NCBI GenBank assembly: GCA_016937975.1
Contig: JAFGVN010000098.1
Location: forward strand, 1-64,000
DNA from: Clostridia bacterium
Lineage (GTDB): Bacteria > Bacillota > Clostridia > Peptostreptococcales > Acidaminobacteraceae
DNA: 64,000 nucleotides
Direction: 5' to 3'
The position numbers were made by a program, and so were the translations under genes. Under the pieces are notes generated by a model, which was not told the DNA's origin, did no database searches, and saw only the letters and a program-made list of their open reading frames with translations. The stretch's first letter is position 1. Every line of letters starts with the position of its first letter. This document shows, piece after piece, positions 58,352 through 64,000 of this stretch.

Positions 58352-60223
58352 TTAATTTTCACTGAGCTCGTTTAAATAAGTCCAACGGTCATACAAATTT
58401 TGAAGCTTTTCTTCTTGAAGTTCCTTTTCCTTAATCAGCTTCTGTAATAAGGCATAATCACTTCCTGCACCTTCCATCTCTCCATCTATTTCCATTAAAC
58501 GCTGTTCTTCTTTTTCTATAGTTTCATCTATGGTTTCTAGTTCCAATCTTTCACCATAAGTTAATTTTGCCTTTTCCTTTTTCACTGTAACCGTTTCTTT
58601 AACCTCAACCACTTTTTCTTCTTCATAAAATCTATTTTGATTTTCTGTATAAGTTGTATAGTTACCAGGATGAATTTCTACTTTTCCCATACCTTTAAAA
58701 ACAAAGAGTTTATCACTAATTTTATCTAAGAAGTAACGATCATGGGATACTGCGATCACTGCTCCATTGAAAACTTCAATATAGTCCTCTAAAATGGACA
58801 AAGTACTGATATCCAAATCATTTGTTGGTTCATCCAGCAAAAGAATATTTGGTGCCTCCATTAGAATTTTCAGTAAATATAACCGTCTTCTTTCTCCACC
58901 GGATAATTTAGAAATTAAATTGTACTGAGAATCTTTGTCAAACATAAAGGTTTCTAGCATTTGACTGGCAGATAACCTCTCCCCACTTTGAGTTTCAATA
59001 TATTCACCTGAATCTTTGATATAATCAATTACACGGATGTCTTCATTAAATATTAAGTTTTCTTGTTTATAGTAGCCTATTTTTACCGTCTGACCTCTAT
59101 GAACAATACCGCTAGTAGGTTCTATATCGCCTGATATCAGCTTGAGAAAAGTTGATTTGCCAACGCCATTTGGACCGACAATACCAATACGGTCATTTCT
59201 TAACAAGACATATTCGAAATCCTTTAGCAAGATATCTTCATAAGACATCGATAAATTTTCCAATTCAATAACTTTTTTACCCAGACGAGTACCTGCCAAG
59301 TCAATTGACATTTCAGAAGCTTGATCTTCATTTAAAGCATCTTTAATGCTACTAAAGCGATTTACTCTATATTTTTGTTTTGTTGATCTTGCACGACAAC
59401 CTCTTTTAATCCAATCCAACTCATTCTTGTAAAGGGCTTCGAGTTTTCTTTTAGCTGATTCATCATCTATGATTTGCTGTGCCTTGGCTTCTAAGTAATA
59501 ACTATAATTTCCTTGAAAACTTCTTAGTTTTCCTTTTTCAAGTTCAAAAATTTTATGTGTAACACGATCTAAAAAGTAACGATCATGGGTGACCATGAGT
59601 AAAGCACCTTTTCTCTTTTTTAGAAAAGCTTCTAACCATGTAATACTATCATCATCAATATGGTTGGTAGGCTCATCTAAAATCAACAAATCTGCATCTA
59701 CGATTAAAGCCTCAGCCATGGAAACCCTTCTTTTCTGACCACCAGATAAGGTTTTTACCTTTGCATGAATATTCTTGATGCCCAAAGTATTCAAAATACC
59801 TTTTAACTCACTTTCGATACTCCAAACATCCATATGATCCATTTTTTCCATTATGTTTTGATATTGCTTTTGAATTTGACTGTTCTCTGGATCTTCAGTC
59901 ATTTTCAGAAGAATTTCTTCGTAATTTTTCAAAATCTCAAGTTTAGGCATCTTTGCTTTTAAAAGATTTTCTAAAACGGTTTCCTCTTCTTCCAACTTGG
60001 GATTTTGAGGTAAATATTTCACAACAATATTGCTTCGATATGTTATTTTTCCTTCATCTAGGGATACTTCATCTACTAAACATTTTAGTAAAGTTGATTT
60101 ACCAGTACCATTTACACCAATTAAGCCAATGCGCTCACCAGATTCAATGCCAAAGGTAATATGATCAAATAACAATCGATCTGTATATTGTTTTGATAAC
60201 TGCTCAGCTGATAATATATTCAT
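58352..60223 (-). CDS. ABC-F family ATP-binding protein (Uup-like)
   Basis: Two ABC domains (GVNGTGKSTLL, LSGGQKRRVSMAEAL; GPNGVGKSTFL, LSGGERRRLYLL), C-terminal coiled coil. Confidence 0.95.
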   Translation of the reverse strand: MNILSAEQLSKQYTDRLLFDHITFGIESGERIGLIGVNGTGKSTLLKCLVDEVSLDEGKITYRSNIVVKYLPQNPKLEEEETVLENLLKAKMPKLEILKNYEEILLKMTEDPENSQIQKQYQNIMEKMDHMDVWSIESELKGILNTLGIKNIHAKVKTLSGGQKRRVSMAEALIVDADLLILDEPTNHIDDDSITWLEAFLKKRKGALLMVTHDRYFLDRVTHKIFELEKGKLRSFQGNYSYYLEAKAQQIIDDESAKRKLEALYKNELDWIKRGCRARSTKQKYRVNRFSSIKDALNEDQASEMSIDLAGTRLGKKVIELENLSMSYEDILLKDFEYVLLRNDRIGIVGPNGVGKSTFLKLISGDIEPTSGIVHRGQTVKIGYYKQENLIFNEDIRVIDYIKDSGEYIETQSGERLSASQMLETFMFDKDSQYNLISKLSGGERRRLYLLKILMEAPNILLLDEPTNDLDISTLSILEDYIEVFNGAVIAVSHDRYFLDKISDKLFVFKGMGKVEIHPGNYTTYTENQNRFYEEEKVVEVKETVTVKKEKAKLTYGERLELETIDETIEKEEQRLMEIDGEMEGAGSDYALLQKLIKEKELQEEKLQNLYDRWTYLNELSEN

Positions 60224-60232
60224 AATGTCCTT

Positions 60233-61525
60233 CTATTTTTCATAAATAATATACTCACCTTTTTCATTTAAATAAGGTGTTTGTTCCACTCTACTAGCAA
60301 TATGAGACAAAAAAGTATGCTCATATGTTTGCAATTCATAATATAGGTTATCATCAATAACCTTTTCTTCAAGAAGACGATCTCGATCAATCGTTTCTAA
60401 TATTGCCATTTCATGACCTGTACTATTCATTTCACTCATCACATAGGTTGGCATAACGGATACCGTTTTTACATAGGGAATGTTTAAAGCTTGTTGTTCA
60501 AACTCAAAATTAATATACATACCAATTGCTCTCGGATATGTTCTTTGTCCTGAAATAAAATTCCCTTGTGAATAAATAATAAATTTGTCTTTTTTATCCC
60601 CAGAGCTATCCACCATTTCCACATGTTCAAAGGGTTGAATCACATGGGGATGTGTCCCTAAAATAATATCTGCACCAGCAAACATCATTTTTTCTGCCAA
60701 ATTTCTTTGATGTCTGTTTTCTTCCAAATGATATTCAAGTCCCCAGTGCACTGCCACAAGTACAAAATCAACATTCAATGCTTTTGCTCTAGAAATATCC
60801 GACAGAATTTGATCTTCTTCCATCATATTTAAGGCATAGGGATGTTCTTCAGGCATAGGCCAACCATTCGTACTGAAACTATAAGATAATAGAGCAAAGG
60901 AAATATTATCTTTCTCAAAGGTTAAAATCTCTTGGCTTTCCTCTAGGCTTCTATTGGTGCCTGTTGCCATTATACCAAGGGCATCAAAGGTATCCAAAGT
61001 TCTTTCAATACCATAAAAACCTCTATCTAATGCATGATTATTGGCAGTGGTTACAATATCAAAACCCGCCTTTTTAAGACTCTCACCAAGATTGTCCGGA
61101 GAATTGAAAATCATATTTTTCCCAGAATACCTTTTATCTTCGCCTGCCATAACGGTTTCGAAATTTCCAATGGCAAAATCTTTCTCTTGTATTTTATCTG
61201 CTATATATTGAAATTGAGGATAAAAATCATATCCATCATCTCTTCTTGCTGCAGAATATTGTAAATCATGGGCCATAATATCCCCTACTGAAAACAAAGA
61301 GACATGATAGGTTTTCTCTATGGGATTTAAATTAATTCTCCCATCCAAAGGTCTCTTATCAGTCTTTGTAACATTTTGTATTGGGCCAGTTGAAGAAAAA
61401 CTTTCCCGCAGTAAAACTTGAGGATTTACATCTAAATTCTCAGATACTGCTAAATCTTCACTCATTAAAACAACACCGATCAATAAAAGAACGGTTAAGC
61501 AGCTGGCAACTAAAATCTTCTTCAT
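60233..61525 (-). CDS. CapA family protein (metallophosphatase fold)
   Basis: SVGDIMAHDLQ, IGNFETVMAG, TTANNHALDRG, VHWGLEYHL, GTHPHVIQPFE. Confidence 0.93.
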   Translation of the reverse strand: MKKILVASCLTVLLLIGVVLMSEDLAVSENLDVNPQVLLRESFSSTGPIQNVTKTDKRPLDGRINLNPIEKTYHVSLFSVGDIMAHDLQYSAARRDDGYDFYPQFQYIADKIQEKDFAIGNFETVMAGEDKRYSGKNMIFNSPDNLGESLKKAGFDIVTTANNHALDRGFYGIERTLDTFDALGIMATGTNRSLEESQEILTFEKDNISFALLSYSFSTNGWPMPEEHPYALNMMEEDQILSDISRAKALNVDFVLVAVHWGLEYHLEENRHQRNLAEKMMFAGADIILGTHPHVIQPFEHVEMVDSSGDKKDKFIIYSQGNFISGQRTYPRAIGMYINFEFEQQALNIPYVKTVSVMPTYVMSEMNSTGHEMAILETIDRDRLLEEKVIDDNLYYELQTYEHTFLSHIASRVEQTPYLNEKGEYIIYEK

Positions 61526-61526
61526 C

Positions 61527-62324
61527 TTACACCTTCATTATAATTCTTAGAACCGCATTTGCTTGATGTGCTGCAGCTAAAGTAGCCCTTGGTGCCATTA
61601 ACCCCCATCCAGGTTTCGCTTCAGATACATCATCACCGATTAAGTAGAACTTTGAAGTAATTTTTTTTGTTGTAATGGTATTGCTGTCTTCATATCCTGC
61701 TAAACCTGATGCAGCTACAAGATACTTTTCAGGGAACTGTTCCAAGACTTCATTCACAAGCATAGCCTTATTCTCAGCCCCATCAAAAGCTTCAACAATA
61801 ATCTCAACATCCTTGAGTAAAGGATAAACATCTTCTTTTCTTATATAACAATCCACTGTTTCCACAATCACATAAGGATTTATATGCTTTAAAATATCCT
61901 TTAGAGCATCGGTTTTTTTCATACCAATATGTTCAATAAAATACTGTTGGCGATTCAAATTACTGGGTTCAACTACATCAAAATCTATAAGTTTTAAATG
62001 ATTGATTCCTAATCTTGACAGCATTATTGCTACATTCGAACCTAAGCCTCCTAATCCACAAATGGCTACAGAAACTTTTTTTACAGCTTCGTGAACCCCA
62101 GGTGTATGACGCGATACCAAGGCTTCTTCTAGCACTTCCTCACTAGGAATCATCCCTTTTGTGATCAAAAATACGCGATCACCTTCCTCAAGGATGACAT
62201 CTTCTTTAATAGGATAACCATTGTATACCCAAATGTCAGCATCTGGTTGATAAGTATTCACTAAAGTAATTATGGAAAAGTCTTTTTCAATTTCTATCTC
62301 TTTTTCATTTAATTTAATTTTCAC
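61527..62324 (-). CDS. ThiF-family adenylyltransferase with N-terminal ThiS-like domain
   Basis: N-term MKIKLNEKEIEIEKDFSIITLV...; VAICGLGGLGSNVAIMLSRLGINHLKLIDFDVVEPSNLNRQQY; GTG start 62324 after GGAGGTG. Confidence 0.9.
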   Translation of the reverse strand: MKIKLNEKEIEIEKDFSIITLVNTYQPDADIWVYNGYPIKEDVILEEGDRVFLITKGMIPSEEVLEEALVSRHTPGVHEAVKKVSVAICGLGGLGSNVAIMLSRLGINHLKLIDFDVVEPSNLNRQQYFIEHIGMKKTDALKDILKHINPYVIVETVDCYIRKEDVYPLLKDVEIIVEAFDGAENKAMLVNEVLEQFPEKYLVAASGLAGYEDSNTITTKKITSKFYLIGDDVSEAKPGWGLMAPRATLAAAHQANAVLRIIMKV

Positions 62325-62402
62325 TTTTTCACCTCCACACAAGTGTACTACAATTCCTTAGATTTCACAATGAATCCAAAGGATTCCCACAGGCGAAAAA
62401 AA

Positions 62403-62422
62403 GAAGTGAGATTACTCACTTC
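62403..62422 (-). terminator. Intrinsic terminator overlapping HD-GYP gene stop
   Basis: GAAGTGAG-taat-CTCACTTC with T-run on minus strand. Confidence 0.85.
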
Positions 62423-63941
62423 CATATAGCATTTTTATTTCACTTTCATGATTTAAAAGAATATCAATTAAATCTGGATCAAACATAATTCCTCTTTGTT
62501 CTACCATGAAAGCCATAACTTCTTCAAAAGGCCACGCTTTCTTATACACTCGATCATGACTTAAAGCATCAAACACATCAGCAATTATGGTTATTCGACC
62601 ATAAATATGGATTTCTTCACCTTTTAAACCATTTGGATAGCCGTTGCCATTCCAGTACTCATGATGTTCCTTAGCGATAAGAGCACCTGCTTCTAACAAT
62701 TCTAAGCCACTGCCTCTTAATATTCTATAGCCAATCATAGCATGTTCTTTCATCAGTTGAAATTCTTCTGGTGTTAATTTTCCTGGCTTATTTAAGATAC
62801 TTTCAGGAATACCAATTTTCCCAACATCATGTAAAGGTGCTACAGTCCTGAGTAATTGCGCTTCTTCTTCTTCAAGCCCATAATACTTACCAATCATATA
62901 AGCAATGCTGGATACTCTTTGAACATGACTTGCAGTTTCCTCGCTGCGCACTTCAATAACTTCTGAAAGACGATTAATCAACTCAGATTGGGTTTGAATC
63001 AGTTTATCATTAAGCGCAATATTATCAACAGCTACAGATAAATTTGAAATCAACACCTCAAACAAACTCAACTGATTTTTATCTAATGCATTCATGCCAT
63101 TAAAATAAATATAGTTTTCAATGATATCTATGCTTTTATAGTATGAGATATACTCATCTTCAAAGTGATAACGTGTTTTAGTTTGCTTAACTGCATCAAA
63201 CAAATAAGAAACTTCATCAAACAAGTTCATTGGTAAAATATCCCCAACAAAAGCTTCATATTTCCCTGTTCCAGCAATAACTTTATACATCAAGCGCTCT
63301 TGATCGTGTATTACTCTAATGTAAAAACTATCCGGACCAAGAGGATGTTCTCTTAAAACCTGCTGCAAAAGAATCTGTGCAAAAATATTGATGTTCCGAA
63401 GCTCATATAAATCATTTTCAATGGTTATAATTCTCTCTAAACCTTTACGATTGTTTTCTAACTCCATGATATTATCATAGGATCTTAAAGCAGATACAAT
63501 TGTTGTCAATAACTTCTGTAGCGTCAACTCGGTTTTCATCTTATAATCATTAATATCATAATTAATGACAACTTCCTCTTCAGGCGCTTGTCCAGGTTGA
63601 CCGGTTCTAAGAATTATTCGTATAAACTGATTATTTAAATCATCACGAATATACTTAACCAACTCAAGACCAGAATTATCCTTTTCCATTACAACATCAA
63701 GTAATACGACTGCTATATCTTTTGCTTCTTTTAGAATAACTTTTGCTTCAGCAGCACTATAAGCGCATAAAAAATTGATCCTTTTTTGCTGAAAAACAAA
63801 ATCATTTAAAACCATTTTAGTTGATTCATGTACGATTTTTTCATCATCAACAATAAGAATATTCCAATAGCCTAAAGGCGTACTAATCTCTTCTAATTCG
63901 TCATCAAAAAATTCTATCTTATCATCATCAAATAGTACCAT
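62412..63941 (-). CDS. Response regulator with DUF3369 and HD-GYP domains
   Basis: NILIVDDEKIVHEST...VVLLDVVMEKDNSGLELV; HDVGKIGIPESIL and KEHHEYWNGNGYPNGLKGEEI. Confidence 0.95.
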   Translation of the reverse strand: MVLFDDDKIEFFDDELEEISTPLGYWNILIVDDEKIVHESTKMVLNDFVFQQKRINFLCAYSAAEAKVILKEAKDIAVVLLDVVMEKDNSGLELVKYIRDDLNNQFIRIILRTGQPGQAPEEEVVINYDINDYKMKTELTLQKLLTTIVSALRSYDNIMELENNRKGLERIITIENDLYELRNINIFAQILLQQVLREHPLGPDSFYIRVIHDQERLMYKVIAGTGKYEAFVGDILPMNLFDEVSYLFDAVKQTKTRYHFEDEYISYYKSIDIIENYIYFNGMNALDKNQLSLFEVLISNLSVAVDNIALNDKLIQTQSELINRLSEVIEVRSEETASHVQRVSSIAYMIGKYYGLEEEEAQLLRTVAPLHDVGKIGIPESILNKPGKLTPEEFQLMKEHAMIGYRILRGSGLELLEAGALIAKEHHEYWNGNGYPNGLKGEEIHIYGRITIIADVFDALSHDRVYKKAWPFEEVMAFMVEQRGIMFDPDLIDILLNHESEIKMLYGSE

Positions 63942-64000
63942 TTATTACTCCTGTCATAGTATAAATTTATTATACCCTAACTTTTAAAGTAAAAACACCA

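Overview
Chromosomal window from a low-GC, Firmicutes/Clostridia-like genome (lineage inferred from gene content and composition only). Most genes lie on the minus strand in short operons. Core content: hrcA-grpE-dnaK-dnaJ with two CIRCE operators; lepA-hemW; rpsT; holA; comEC; a YibE/F membrane protein; an ECF-transporter S component; gdhA; glnS; coaE-polA; an ECF sigma/anti-sigma/SIMPL operon; dapF; a two-component system; acylphosphatase; TraX-like; ABC-F; CapA-like; ThiS-ThiF fusion; and a DUF3369/HD-GYP response regulator. There is one tRNA-Leu(GAG). Accessory or less ordinary loci: (i) a reduced Tad/Flp-pilus-like operon including a 58-aa Flp-like pilin gene absent from the supplied ORF track; (ii) a solitary Eco57I/TaqI-like adenine DNA methyltransferase without a visible nuclease partner, inside a cluster of uncharacterised genes; (iii) an HD-hydrolase/CoaD-like nucleotidyltransferase fusion heading a six-gene operon; (iv) a divergent HTH / alpha-beta hydrolase-DUF4180 module with repeated TTCCTAA motifs; (v) intrinsic terminators overlapping stop codons directly ahead of the next gene's RBS (lepA-hemW and the methyltransferase). 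I see no CRISPR array, IS element, prophage or rRNA. I did not find one clear new system; the methyltransferase cluster, the reduced Tad locus and the HD-CoaD fusion are the best candidates. All family calls are from motif recognition by eye, with no database search.
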